A stretch of DNA of 64,000 bases from Posidoniimonas polymericola (GTDB lineage Bacteria > Planctomycetota > Planctomycetia > Pirellulales > Lacipirellulaceae), in contig NZ_SJPO01000002.1 of NCBI RefSeq assembly GCF_007859935.1, forward strand, positions 310,001-374,000, given 5' to 3'. Positions within the stretch are counted from its first letter, which is position 1. Each line of letters starts with the position of its first letter. A model generated the notes under the pieces. The model had not been told where the DNA came from, made no database searches, and saw nothing but the letters and a program-made list of their open reading frames with translations. Position numbers and translations under genes: made by a program. Positions 42,411 to 52,329 of this stretch are shown here, in pieces.

Positions 42411-45275
42411 ATGAGTGCGACCTCCGCCGACGTGTTGTCGGCTATCGATTTTGCCGAGGAGCAGTTCACCGCCTGGCGCGCCAGACACCTGCTCTCGGCC
42501 CAGCAAATGGCCAATATCCGGGAGCACTACTGCCAGTGGCGCTCTCAGCTGACACCCGAAACCGACGGCAGCCATCTGTTCGACACCGTCGAGCCCGACG
42601 CCAATCTCGGGGTCGACGTCCAGGCCGAGCTTCGGCGGCTTTCGTTCCTCCGCCGTGAAATCCAGCGGCGTAAAGGAGCCCAGCACCTGTCCGAAGGGGC
42701 GGCCCAGCAGATGCAGAAGGAAGTCGACGCCCGTACGGTCGCAATCCGCAGCCAGCGTCAAACCACCGGTGAGCCGAATGCCAACGCTGACCAGGAGCCA
42801 ACCCGCGGCTGGTTCGAGATGCTGCTCGACCCGCGCAGCCTGCACGCGTTGATGGGCTGCGGCGGCGGCTTGCTGGTGCTCGGCCTGGTTGCCTGGCTGT
42901 GGTCGGTCGGCGTGTTCGAGAACCGGTTGGTGGTCGCGTCGCTCTTGGGCGGCGTCAACATCGCGGCGCTCGCCGCCGGAGCGGCGGTCGTGCTGCGGAC
43001 CCCCTACCAGACCGCGGGCCGGGCAGTGACGCTTCTAGCGTGTCTGGTGATGCCGCTCAACCTCTGGTTGTACGATGCCCAGGGTTTGATCACGCTCAAG
43101 GATGGCGGCCACTTGTGGGCGCCCGCGTTAGCAATCTGCGCGCTGTACGCCGGCGTCGCCAGGCTGCTTAAGGACCCCACTTTCGTGTACGCGTTGGTGG
43201 GCGGGGTCACGATGACCGGCCTGCTGTTCCTGGCGGACCAGCACGTCGATCGGTTGTGGGAGGTCATCGCGCCTTCGGCATTGTTGGTGGTGATCGGCGT
43301 TGTCTGTGTGCACGTCGAGCGGTTGTTCGCCCCGGGCGACGGGCCGTTTAGCCGAGAGCGATTCGGCACCGCGTTCTTCAACTCAGGCCATCTGGTCATG
43401 GGCGTTGGGCTGGTTGTGCTGCTCGTCGGCCGGGTCGTGGGGCGGTTCTACGACCCGGTGTTTGCCGACCTTGGCTTGTTCGAGGCCGCGCCGCTTGTGG
43501 GGTCGATCGCAAACGCCAAGCTAATGGCCCTGGCGCTGGCGGCGGTGGGCGCCTACACCTATTTTTACTCGCTGTTCAGCAACAAGGGCGGCGCCCGGTA
43601 CGCGTACTCTGGGATCGGGATGCTGCTGTGGTGCGAGGTCATCGCGCTGGACGTGCTGGCCAAGCCGCTCACCGAGCAGCTGCTGGTCGTTGTGCTGGCT
43701 TCCACCGCGGTGGCCGCGAGCGCGGGCGCCGCGGTGGCGCTGCGGCTGCGTGACGGTCGTGGCCAGGGGACCGCCGATCGGGCGACCGATCAGGTGGTCA
43801 ACGCCGCCGGCGGGATGGCATACCTTTTCTCTGTGATTGCGTTGGTGCTCGGCGCCGTGCAGTATGCCAGGCTGGCCTTCCAGCCGGACTGGCTGCCGGT
43901 GTTTGATGCGGATTGGATGTACGTGATTTCGATGGCGCTAGTCGCGGTCGCCGGGGCCTACACCCAGCGAGTCCATCTGCTCCGCGGCCGGCGGACCGGC
44001 GCGGCGTTTGGGCTTCAGCTCGCGGCGGTCGCCGCGACGCTGGCGGGCGCAGGGGCTCTGGGGGTCGCTGGTGTGTCTTCGCTGCCGGTAGTGCTGGCGG
44101 CCATGGCAGCGGTGACGCTTGTGGCCTACTTCGCTGTCGGGCGAGTGGCCGACGCGGAGCTGCGGGGCGGCCTGCTCAACGCTGCGGAAGTAGCGGGCGC
44201 GACGCTGCTGCTGATTTCAGTCCCCGCGACGATGGGGGCGGCGCCGGTGGCCTCGGTGTTTGCGGCGCGGCTGTGGCTCGGGGCCTTCTTCGCCGAGGCC
44301 GCGGTGCTGTTCGCGGTTTCGAGCGGCGCCAACCGCCACGCCACTGGGCAGGTCCTCGCCGCGCTGTCGGCGTGGGCGGCCGGTTGGCAGTGGTTGCAGC
44401 TGGTTGGCCTAGAGACGTACTCCCCGATGCTCGCGGGCAGTGTGGTTGGCGTGGTCTGTCTGATGGTGGATCGCCTCCGTTCGCAGCGGATCGAGTCTGG
44501 CGCCCTGGTCCCGCACCAAGGGGTTGGCCAGGTGGGTCTGCTGCTAACGGGGCTTGGCGGGTTGGCCGGGTTGCTGCTGGCGTTCAACCGCTTGGCCGCC
44601 GGCGAGGAGGTGTGGGAGCTTGTCGGGCTGATGCTTGGGCAAACGCTGGTGGGGCTAGCTGCTGCGGCGCTGACCCGGTCGGAGGGCGCACGGCGCGGGC
44701 TGCTCGCCTTGGCTGGGTGCCAAGCCGGGGTTGGCGTGCTTGTCGTGAATGCTCTGTCGGCGCTGTCGTTCGGTCAGCGGGTGGAGCTGTTGCTGGTCGC
44801 AACTGGTGGGCTGCTGCTGATCGCCGGGCACATGGGTTGGCGTCGCGAGGGCCAGCGACGGAGCAACCTGGTGACGTTTAACTTGGGCGCCGGCAGCCTG
44901 CTGGCGGCTGTTCCGCTCTGCTTAGGGCTGCTGTCGAACCGCTTCGACTCTGACACCGCCCATTGGGCATGGCTGTTGATGCACGACGTGGGCGTGCTGG
45001 CGGTTGGCCTGGGGCTGCTCGGCGCCGGGGTGCTGTGTAGAGTGCGATCGACCACGCTGGTCGGGGCCGCGACGATGACCATCTACGTCGCGAGCCTGGT
45101 GATGCTGATCGATGTGCCGGACCGGCTGCAGAGCGTGTCGGTCTACATGATGGTCGGCGGCGGGGCGTTCTTCGGCGTCGCGGTCCTGCTGAGCGTTTAC
45201 CGCGACCGGCTGCTGAGCGTCCCGGACCGGATCCGCAACGGCGACGGCTTGTTCCGCGTGCTTTCGTGGCGGTAA
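42411..45275 (+). CDS. large polytopic membrane protein, 954 aa
   Basis: About 130 soluble N-terminal residues include SAIDFAEEQFTAWRARHLLS and AQQMANIREHYCQW, reminiscent of the DUF2157 N-terminal helices, then a charged linker. From about residue 145 to 945 there are more than twenty hydrophobic segments (LLVLGLVAWLWSVGVF, LVMGVGLVVLLVGRVVG, LAALSAWAAGWQWLQL and others), with few loops of any length. A GGGGAG ribosome site precedes the ATG. No transporter signature is recognisable. It is controlled, by context, from a sigma-54 promoter 100 bases upstream and the divergent activator. Function unknown. Confidence 0.82.
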   Translation: MSATSADVLSAIDFAEEQFTAWRARHLLSAQQMANIREHYCQWRSQLTPETDGSHLFDTVEPDANLGVDVQAELRRLSFLRREIQRRKGAQHLSEGAAQQMQKEVDARTVAIRSQRQTTGEPNANADQEPTRGWFEMLLDPRSLHALMGCGGGLLVLGLVAWLWSVGVFENRLVVASLLGGVNIAALAAGAAVVLRTPYQTAGRAVTLLACLVMPLNLWLYDAQGLITLKDGGHLWAPALAICALYAGVARLLKDPTFVYALVGGVTMTGLLFLADQHVDRLWEVIAPSALLVVIGVVCVHVERLFAPGDGPFSRERFGTAFFNSGHLVMGVGLVVLLVGRVVGRFYDPVFADLGLFEAAPLVGSIANAKLMALALAAVGAYTYFYSLFSNKGGARYAYSGIGMLLWCEVIALDVLAKPLTEQLLVVVLASTAVAASAGAAVALRLRDGRGQGTADRATDQVVNAAGGMAYLFSVIALVLGAVQYARLAFQPDWLPVFDADWMYVISMALVAVAGAYTQRVHLLRGRRTGAAFGLQLAAVAATLAGAGALGVAGVSSLPVVLAAMAAVTLVAYFAVGRVADAELRGGLLNAAEVAGATLLLISVPATMGAAPVASVFAARLWLGAFFAEAAVLFAVSSGANRHATGQVLAALSAWAAGWQWLQLVGLETYSPMLAGSVVGVVCLMVDRLRSQRIESGALVPHQGVGQVGLLLTGLGGLAGLLLAFNRLAAGEEVWELVGLMLGQTLVGLAAAALTRSEGARRGLLALAGCQAGVGVLVVNALSALSFGQRVELLLVATGGLLLIAGHMGWRREGQRRSNLVTFNLGAGSLLAAVPLCLGLLSNRFDSDTAHWAWLLMHDVGVLAVGLGLLGAGVLCRVRSTTLVGAATMTIYVASLVMLIDVPDRLQSVSVYMMVGGGAFFGVAVLLSVYRDRLLSVPDRIRNGDGLFRVLSWR

Positions 45276-45401
45276 CGCACGCGGGCGCCGTTGCTAAAAG
45301 ACTCGAGTTGGGCGGCGTTCCGTCCGTTGGTGTTGCAGGTCTCCCGCAACCCAACGGGCGGGCGCCATTCTTGTTGCGCTGCGGGAAGATAAGTACCAGC
45401 G

Positions 45402-46601
45402 CTAGACTTGCTGTCCTGCAACACAGCGTGGACGCCGTCGGGCAATCAACGCCAAGCCGGCCAGCAGCGCCGCGGCCGGTTCTGGGACCACGCCGCCCAT
45501 AACGGCCGGGATGCCGTCGAACGCGCTGCGCCACAGCGTGTAGTCGGCGGCGTCGACGCGGCCGTCGCCGTTCCCGTCGGCGTATAGGCCTGTGGGGTCC
45601 GCGTAGCCGAGGCGCCACGCGTCGAGGTCGTCGAGGGTTGTCTGCCCGTCGTAGTTGTAGTCGCCCTCCGGGAGGACCGCGCGGACCGCGGCGTAGCCGA
45701 GCAGCCGATGCACAGCGGCCGTTGGGTGCACGCCGTCCCAGAAGACGTACTCGTCGGGGTTGGGCACGATCTGGCTGATGTCGTAGTTCGAGGCGCCCGC
45801 CTCGAGTCCCGGCGCCGCCGAGTTGGTGGCGTTGGTAAGGCCAAAATCGTTGTGGTTTTCGATCAGGTTGCCCAGCAGGCCCGCCAGGTCGAGCCGGAAG
45901 AGCGTCGCGTCGGGGTGCGACGCCTCGAACGCGTCGTACTGAGATGAGAGTGCAGCGTTGTAGTCTCGTGAGCGTTGATTCCACGCCTCGGCCTCGGCGG
46001 ACGAACCGTTGTGGGCGGGCGTTAGGCCGAGCCACGGCAGGTTGAGCACCAGGAAATTGTTGATCCCGGCGGCCGCCAGGTCATTCAACGCGGCGCCCAC
46101 CGTGGCGGCGGGGGCGAGCACATTCGTTTGCCCGCCGAGCAAGAAATTGTTGGCGCCGATCAACAGGCTCGCGATCGCACCCGGGGCCGGGTCGCGTTCG
46201 TTCGTAAAGTCGTCGATCTGAGTGTCGAGGTCGTTGACATAGAGCTGCTGCAGCGCCGGTGCGTCGGAGGTGTAGGCGCCGCCGTAGGCAAAGTTGTTCC
46301 CTCCGGCGGTGCTGGTCGTCAGCTGGCCGAACCCCAGCCCTTCCGACAGCCACTCGGTGAACACCGGGCCGTTGGAGAACCGGCCCTGCCAGTAGGCGGT
46401 TCCGGGCGTGTCGGGAGCGGCCCAGCCGGTCCAGTGCACGGTGGTCCAGTAGTGTGTGTTGCCGACGTCCGACAGGCTGTCGCCGAATACGAACATCTCG
46501 CTATATGGGCCGGCCGACAGCGGGCCCGCTAGCAGCACTAGCAGCACCGCAACGCGCAGCGGCCTGGCCGCGCGGGCAGAGATAGGCGGGAGGGCTAGCA
46601 C
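45402..46601 (-). CDS. GDSL/SGNH hydrolase with dockerin and PEP-CTERM signal
   Basis: A secreted esterase/lipase-like enzyme starting at a GTG. The signal peptide (RVAVLLVLLAGPLSAG) leads to the GDSL block FVFGDSLSDVGNT with Ser42 as nucleophile. Block III is LLIGANNFLLGG and block V DGVHPT gives the catalytic Asp and His, near residues 290-296. A dockerin type I pair follows (DYNYDGQTTLDDLDAW; GNGDGRVDAADYTLW). The C-terminus VVPEPAAALLAGLALIA plus RRRPRC is a PEP-CTERM-like sorting signal. It is the third in a minus-strand run after a CotH-type protein and a DUF1559 protein. Substrate unknown; surface attachment inferred. Confidence 0.9.
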   Translation of the reverse strand: MLALPPISARAARPLRVAVLLVLLAGPLSAGPYSEMFVFGDSLSDVGNTHYWTTVHWTGWAAPDTPGTAYWQGRFSNGPVFTEWLSEGLGFGQLTTSTAGGNNFAYGGAYTSDAPALQQLYVNDLDTQIDDFTNERDPAPGAIASLLIGANNFLLGGQTNVLAPAATVGAALNDLAAAGINNFLVLNLPWLGLTPAHNGSSAEAEAWNQRSRDYNAALSSQYDAFEASHPDATLFRLDLAGLLGNLIENHNDFGLTNATNSAAPGLEAGASNYDISQIVPNPDEYVFWDGVHPTAAVHRLLGYAAVRAVLPEGDYNYDGQTTLDDLDAWRLGYADPTGLYADGNGDGRVDAADYTLWRSAFDGIPAVMGGVVPEPAAALLAGLALIARRRPRCVAGQQV

Positions 46602-46719
46602 GAGTTGTGGCCGGGGGAGGGGGGTCGGTTGTCGCGGTTTCGAGCCGCCTCAACCTACCCACCCACGATCACCGACGCCATACGAAATGCGCGGCCTCAG
46701 CGGGCCGCCGCTCGAGACG

Positions 46720-47673
46720 CTACTCGTCGATAAGCTCGCCGCCGTCGCGCGAGCAGAGCGCCCCCAGCAGGGCCTCATCGGTGTTGATCGAAAGAAACCG
46801 TACCGAGCCGTCGCAGTGCAGGCTCTGGGCGCCGTTGGTGTGCTGCGAGTAGACGCGCTCGTCTTCCCACGCTACCGGCGGGGCCTCCTCATTCACGCCC
46901 TTCTTGATGTGGCTGATGTTGCTGCCGGAGGCCCAGGCGCCGTTGAGGCTCTTGACCTCGCCCGACTTCTTCAGGTCGACTCCGCGGCCGGAGCACTCGA
47001 CCACGTCGATGGTCTTGGACAGGCCGTCGGTGATGCGGGCGGCGGTGACGCCTGGCGGCTCGGTCAGCGTGTCGCCATCCGGAAGGCCCTTGGTGCCCAG
47101 CAGCACGCCCCGTTGCGGGCCGTAGTCGACGCCGGTTTCGGGGTTGTTCTTGTCCTTGTCGGGGCCGGACACGCCGAGGTAATCGATGCAGGCGAGCCCC
47201 TCTCCGGGTTGCCCCCCAAGGTTGAACAGCCGGCCTTCGGCAGAGCGGTGCTCTTCGATGATCGCGGTGCTCGGGCAGAGGTACGCCGGCACGATCGTGC
47301 TCGCCGCCTCGTTGTTGGACGGCGAGGTCAGGGGCTGCTTGAAGTTCAGCTTCACGCTCAGCGCGGACTCTTCCAGGTAGGCCAGGATGATGCTCGACCA
47401 CGCGTAGTCGAAGGTCGCCGGGTCGGTACGCCGCGCGGACCAACGCTTGCCGGGCGGGAACTTGCGGTGCGACGTTTCATACCCCGCAATCGCCAGGCCG
47501 ACCTGCCGAAGGTTGTTCTGGCAGGCGGACCTGCGGGCGCTCTCCCGCGCGGCCTGAACTGCCGGCAGCAGCAACGCAATCAACACGCCAATGATGGCGA
47601 TGACGACCAGTAACTCGACCAGCGTGAAGCCGCTGGCGCCTTGATGTAATTTGCGATGTGCCTGCTTCTTCAT
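46720..47673 (-). CDS. DUF1559 family prepilin-like protein, 317 aa
   Basis: The type IV prepilin-like signal [14 protein letters not shown] lies at residues 15-28, followed by the hydrophobic helix and the [20 protein letters not shown] block. The middle has [10 protein letters not shown] (a Cys-Pro motif common in the family) and the C-terminal H-X9-DG motif as [12 protein letters not shown], then SVRFLS. Length is in the normal range for the family. Its function is unknown; members may be pseudopilins or periplasmic binding factors. It follows the large CotH gene by 43 bases. Confidence 0.93.
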   Translation of the reverse strand: MKKQAHRKLHQGASGFTLVELLVVIAIIGVLIALLLPAVQAARESARRSACQNNLRQVGLAIAGYETSHRKFPPGKRWSARRTDPATFDYAWSSIILAYLEESALSVKLNFKQPLTSPSNNEAASTIVPAYLCPSTAIIEEHRSAEGRLFNLGGQPGEGLACIDYLGVSGPDKDKNNPETGVDYGPQRGVLLGTKGLPDGDTLTEPPGVTAARITDGLSKTIDVVECSGRGVDLKKSGEVKSLNGAWASGSNISHIKKGVNEEAPPVAWEDERVYSQHTNGAQSLHCDGSVRFLSINTDEALLGALCSRDGGELIDE

Positions 47674-47716
47674 CCCGGTCGTGCCTGTCCGCTCTAAAGG
47701 AGGGCCGCGCCGGCCG

Positions 47717-50700
47717 CTACCGCCAACGGGGACGGTACGCTCGGCCGAGCGGTTCTTCGGCCTCGGCGATCTGGGAGAATGCGGCGTCTGCGGCCCCCGG
47801 CCAGGCAGTCGTGGGGGCGTTAGCCAAGTCGCTGTGGCCCCAGAAGCGGCGGGCCTGATCTATCGATAATAGCATCAGCAGTTCGTCGATCCCAGTGAGA
47901 TGTTCGCCAAGTTCGGCCGAGTGCGGTGAATTCCGGTCGGGTCTGGTCGCTTCGTGTTGGTTGTGGGGGGGGATCAAAAAAGAAGCGAAACCTGCGGCCG
48001 GCTGCGGTGTTGCAAGGGCCGATTCGCTCGCCGGGGCAGTAATTTGACCGGTTCCGACCGCTATAGCGGGCTGCGCGGAAGCGGGCGCCGCCACGAGGGT
48101 GAAAGCCGATCCGTGGGCTTCTGATTCGGTCGCCGCGGCGCGAGGCAGGGCCGCCGCCTGGGCTGCTTCATACTGATCTCGCCAGTACGCGTAGTCGGCC
48201 GAGTTCACCACCGAGTCGCCGTTGCCATCGGCGCGAAGGTCGGTGGTCGACCCGTAGGTCGCGCGCCAAACATCGTAGTCGGCCCGCTCGACCAGGCCGT
48301 TGCTGTCGTAGTCGCCGGGCAGGGAACGGCCCACGCCGGGCGAGCCGCCGTCGGTAAGGCTCGCCAGCCAATTGGAGGCGTCGTCGTACGGGTCGCCAGC
48401 GGTCTGCATTGGGTCCGCGGAGTCCGCGTCAAACGGCCCGGCGTACTCCAGCGAACGCCCCGCCCCGTCCGCGTCGGCCGGCCACGGCGCGAGGTCGCTG
48501 TAGGTGAACGACTGCAGCACCACGCCGAACGAGTCGAGCAGCGTGACGGTCTCGCCGCTGTTGCTCAGGCTGCCAGAGAAAGCGGTCGCGGTCACGTTCG
48601 TGACCGCAGGGTACGCCGCCTGGAAGGCCGACACATCCTGCGGAACGACGATCCGCTCGCCCGGCGCCAGGGTCTGGGCCACAAACGTGTAGCCGCCGGT
48701 CGAGAAGTCGGCGAGCTGAACGCCGCCCAGTTCGATCGGCTGGCTGCCCGTGTTCACCAGCTCCAGGTACTCGAGGTCCCCCGAGGCAGCTGGGTTGTAC
48801 ATCACTTCGACGACCCGCAGCGAAAGCGGCTCGTCGAGCGTGAAGGTCTTGTCGACCTCGGCGCTCCAGTCGTCGGCCGTGCCCGACTGCCCGGCATCGA
48901 GCACCCGGGTGCGGACGCGGGTCGCCTCGGTCAGGCTGATCGCGCCGCTGGTGTACGCAACGGCGGAAGGGCTTACCCCGCCGCCGGCGGTCCGCGGGTC
49001 GGAGCCGTCGATCGTGTAGTAGATCGTCCCGCCTGCGTTGGGGTTGGCGAGCGTGAGCAGGTAGGACGCAGCGATCTCGCCGCCGTACTGGCTGAGCACC
49101 GGGGCGTTGAGGTTCACAAGCCAGTCGGTCTTGCCGACCTGGCCGCTGCCGCCGGGGGCGATGGTGTTGTTGAAGATGCCGAGGATAATGTCGGTCCGGC
49201 TCTGGTACGGGCCGTTGGCGAAGAAGAAGTTGTCAGTAGTGTACTGCACGTTCGTGGCCCACGTGCCGCCATCCTTGGCGGGCGATCGGTTGTCGCCCCA
49301 GCGGGCCGCTTCGGCGTTGATGGCGCCGGCGATCTCGTCAACACGGGCCTGCCACACGGCCTGGGCGTTGACGGGGGTCAGCAGACCGTCGTTGCGGAGC
49401 AGCTCCTCGACACGGTCTGAGAACCTCAGCCGGTACTCCGCGCTCTGCATCAGCTTGTGGTGGATGCCGGTCGGGCCGAACTCGTGCTCGCCAAAGTCGT
49501 TGGCGACCAAAGCGGTGTGGTCGTAGTCCTGGTTGCGGCCGTCGCCGGCGGGGGCGTTCTGGTCGTTCGGGAAGGCGTGCTCCTGGTCCCACTCGTGGAA
49601 GTGCCACTGACCGTCGGGGTCGGCGCTGTCGAGCGAGGCGAACCAGTTGTTCTCACCCCAGTCGTAGTTGCCGGCGTAGTACAGCACCACCATGTAGTCG
49701 ATGAACGAGTCGATATCGAGGATCTGCTCTACCTGCTGGTACGCGCTCAGCGAGGCGAGGTTGCCGTTCACCTGGTCGAGCAGGTCGACGTAGGCCGCCT
49801 CGGCAGTGAGCCCGCCGTCTACCTGCAGGTACTTGTCGTGGGCGCCTCCGTGGGTCATGCCGATTCCGTCGAAGCCCTTGACCACCAGGTAGTCGTCCTT
49901 GTCGCCGCCGTAGTACTCCTCGGCAAACGAGTCGTCGGGCCGCTCGTGCGCGTTGTAGATGCCCCAGTACAGGCCGTTGATGTACAGGTGCACCCAGCGT
50001 CCGTGAGCCGCCTCGCCGCCGGCCAGGTTGACCATATCGGCCACCACCTGGTCGTGCACGTAGGTGGCGTACGGCCCCTGGGTCGATGTGTTGTTGACCG
50101 TGAACGAGTAGTTGTACTGCGAGTCGAGCACCAGCGTGTCGAAGCCGTTGGCCGCGTTATCGCCGTCGGCGGTGCCGGCGAACAGCGAGTCCGAGTTGAG
50201 CCGTGTGTCGTAAGGCTGTTTGAACTTGACCTGCAGCGAGAGCTTGTCGCTCCGCCAGCGGCTTGTGCTGGAGTGCCCCTGGATCTCCACCACCGAGTCG
50301 ATCTGGAAGTCTTCGCCCTCGAAGCCATTGAAGTATTCGAGCGAGGCGAAGCGCTCGTCGCTCTTGTCCCGCCAGCTAGTGTCCTGGGTGTAGATGCCGT
50401 CGTCGTCGCCCGAGCCGCCGTTACCGAAGAACTCTTCCCAGTCCATCACCAGCGACATCGTCGGGATCGACTGCAGGTCGGACTTCAACTTCTCGGCGCC
50501 CACGCCGCTGACGATCGCGGGGTTCATGGCCCAGTCGGGACCCGCGTAGCCCCACGGGCTGTAGGCCGGCAGCCCGGTGGCGTCCTGGGTCAGCACGCTG
50601 TCGAGGAACACATATGTCTGGGTGTCGACGTTGGTCGAGAAGTAACCCGCCTTGAACGCCGCCGCGCGGACCGTCACGACGCCGGCGTCGGCGTGGCTGA

Positions 50701-52039
50701 GCGCCGCGGGGTCGACGATGATCGGGCTGCCGTCGACGTAGGTCAGGCCGTTGGCGAGCGTCGGCCGGGTGCCGTCGGTGGTGTAGCGGATGGTCGTGCC
50801 CGGCTCGGCGGTCGTGATGGTGAGCGGGAACGGCGCGTCGTAGAAGCCGCGGTCGTGCGAGAAGACCGTGTCGGCGATCACGCCCAGGTACCCGGCCCCG
50901 TTGCCGCCGCCCGGCGTCGGCGTGACCATGAAGGTCTCCGCGAGCGGACCCGACGCCCGCTGCGCGGTGAGCTCCGCGTGCACCAGCAGGTCCGATGAGT
51001 CGCTGGAGTGGTTGGCGGCGTAGATCGCGAGGACATTGTCGCCCTCTTCGATCGTGTCGAGCCACTCGGTCAGGTCAATCACCGTGGGCGAGCCGGTGAG
51101 AGTTGAGTTGCTGACGTTTTGGCGGGAGTTTAGCTCCCAGTCGTTGCCGATCTTCAGGTCCATCTGCAGCCGTTCACGCTGCACTTCGCGGCCGTTGAGG
51201 AACAGGATGTAGCCGTTGTCGACGCGCAATTCGAGGTTCAGCTCGGCAAGTTCGGCCTTGTTGGTCACCTGGAACGGCATGCGGACGTAGCCAGAAATCT
51301 GGCCGGCCAACGATACCGTGCTATCCTGCCAGGGGCTGCCGTAACCAAAGCCGAGTCCGTCAGTGGCGTTGACCCAACCGTCCCCTGCGGTAGCGACATA
51401 GCCGACCTCGGTCCAGTGGTCGTCAACGCTGGCGTTGGGGCCGGTGAACGGGCGGAACTTAGCGGGCGAGCCGTCTCCGACGGCCGATGTGCCGGCCGTC
51501 AGGAGCGTTTCGGTGACCGTCGAACCAACGCCAACGCCCTGCCCGTACGAGACATCGCGGAACTGTTGTGGGTAGAGGTTGAATTCAGAGGCGACCGTGA
51601 CACCGTCGTCCTGCACCAGGGCGAGGTAGCCCGGCTCGAGCGACAGCTGGAAGTTGCTGTGCAGCTCGCCGCCGATGACGCCGACCTCGGCTCCGCTGCC
51701 CGAGGCAAACACCAGCAGGCTTGCGCCCGGCGCGAGGTTGGTGGTTTCGGGCGTGGCGGGGATCTGCCACTTGGCCATGTCCAGGGCGTCGTCGGTCAGG
51801 CTCCATCCAGAGATGTCCGCGGCCACGGCGCCGGTGTTGGTGAGCTCAATCCAGTCGTGGCGGTGGCCGGCCGTGTCGCGGACGCCGGCGTCGTTCTCGG
51901 CGAGGAACTCGCTGATCACTACCGCCAGGGCCAAGCGGTCTTCAAGCGTCTCGTACTGGAGCGGACGCCCCTTAGCGGTGGTTGGCTTTTTTGGCTGGGC
52001 TAAAAACAAACGGCGAGACAAGCGGGAGCGACGGGGCAT
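47717..52039 (-). CDS. giant surface protein: LEPR-XLL, lamin-tail, CotH kinase, dockerin
   Basis: A 1440-residue protein beginning [13 protein letters not shown]. The N-terminal [10 protein letters not shown] is the LEPR-XLL motif of exported planctomycete proteins. Domains in order: lamin-tail 1 ([26 protein letters not shown]), a beta-rich insert, a chitobiase-like beta-sandwich ([12 protein letters not shown]), the CotH kinase-like domain ([30 protein letters not shown]), a second sandwich ([12 protein letters not shown]), lamin-tail 2 ([17 protein letters not shown]) and a dockerin ([17 protein letters not shown]). A variable Ala-rich tail ends with a conserved-looking [16 protein letters not shown]. 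It is divergent from a paralogue at 52330. CotH proteins are kinases in spore coats; activity here is unproven. Confidence 0.9.
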   Translation of the reverse strand: MPRRSRLSRRLFLAQPKKPTTAKGRPLQYETLEDRLALAVVISEFLAENDAGVRDTAGHRHDWIELTNTGAVAADISGWSLTDDALDMAKWQIPATPETTNLAPGASLLVFASGSGAEVGVIGGELHSNFQLSLEPGYLALVQDDGVTVASEFNLYPQQFRDVSYGQGVGVGSTVTETLLTAGTSAVGDGSPAKFRPFTGPNASVDDHWTEVGYVATAGDGWVNATDGLGFGYGSPWQDSTVSLAGQISGYVRMPFQVTNKAELAELNLELRVDNGYILFLNGREVQRERLQMDLKIGNDWELNSRQNVSNSTLTGSPTVIDLTEWLDTIEEGDNVLAIYAANHSSDSSDLLVHAELTAQRASGPLAETFMVTPTPGGGNGAGYLGVIADTVFSHDRGFYDAPFPLTITTAEPGTTIRYTTDGTRPTLANGLTYVDGSPIIVDPAALSHADAGVVTVRAAAFKAGYFSTNVDTQTYVFLDSVLTQDATGLPAYSPWGYAGPDWAMNPAIVSGVGAEKLKSDLQSIPTMSLVMDWEEFFGNGGSGDDDGIYTQDTSWRDKSDERFASLEYFNGFEGEDFQIDSVVEIQGHSSTSRWRSDKLSLQVKFKQPYDTRLNSDSLFAGTADGDNAANGFDTLVLDSQYNYSFTVNNTSTQGPYATYVHDQVVADMVNLAGGEAAHGRWVHLYINGLYWGIYNAHERPDDSFAEEYYGGDKDDYLVVKGFDGIGMTHGGAHDKYLQVDGGLTAEAAYVDLLDQVNGNLASLSAYQQVEQILDIDSFIDYMVVLYYAGNYDWGENNWFASLDSADPDGQWHFHEWDQEHAFPNDQNAPAGDGRNQDYDHTALVANDFGEHEFGPTGIHHKLMQSAEYRLRFSDRVEELLRNDGLLTPVNAQAVWQARVDEIAGAINAEAARWGDNRSPAKDGGTWATNVQYTTDNFFFANGPYQSRTDIILGIFNNTIAPGGSGQVGKTDWLVNLNAPVLSQYGGEIAASYLLTLANPNAGGTIYYTIDGSDPRTAGGGVSPSAVAYTSGAISLTEATRVRTRVLDAGQSGTADDWSAEVDKTFTLDEPLSLRVVEVMYNPAASGDLEYLELVNTGSQPIELGGVQLADFSTGGYTFVAQTLAPGERIVVPQDVSAFQAAYPAVTNVTATAFSGSLSNSGETVTLLDSFGVVLQSFTYSDLAPWPADADGAGRSLEYAGPFDADSADPMQTAGDPYDDASNWLASLTDGGSPGVGRSLPGDYDSNGLVERADYDVWRATYGSTTDLRADGNGDSVVNSADYAYWRDQYEAAQAAALPRAAATESEAHGSAFTLVAAPASAQPAIAVGTGQITAPASESALATPQPAAGFASFLIPPHNQHEATRPDRNSPHSAELGEHLTGIDELLMLLSIDQARRFWGHSDLANAPTTAWPGAADAAFSQIAEAEEPLGRAYRPRWR

Positions 52040-52329
52040 AAGATGTCGTGCGTAGGGGCAGGAGGCGGCGCCGGCGCGAACAGCCGGCGCAAAGCAGAGC
52101 GGAATTAGGGGAGCGACAAGCACAGGCCTACAGGCAGACTCTTATTCTACGGGGCCGGTCGGGGCGGTTGTCGCCGCCGCCGCCTTGTTTTGAGACGGAG
52201 CCGCAGGGCCGACACCCCTTCGGCGACTTGTACTACAATCAGAAGGTCGCCTTCAGCGGCGGTATTGCATTCGCGTTTCTGCTGGAATCTCAGCGGCGCT
52301 TCGGTTCCTAGACGGGGTGGAGTTCATTG

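Noticed and set aside
49457-50998. A 513-codon open frame on the plus strand opposite the large CotH gene.
   Set aside because: Arg/Val/Gly/His-rich composition without motifs, as expected for the antisense of a high-GC gene; the opposite frame has clear domains.
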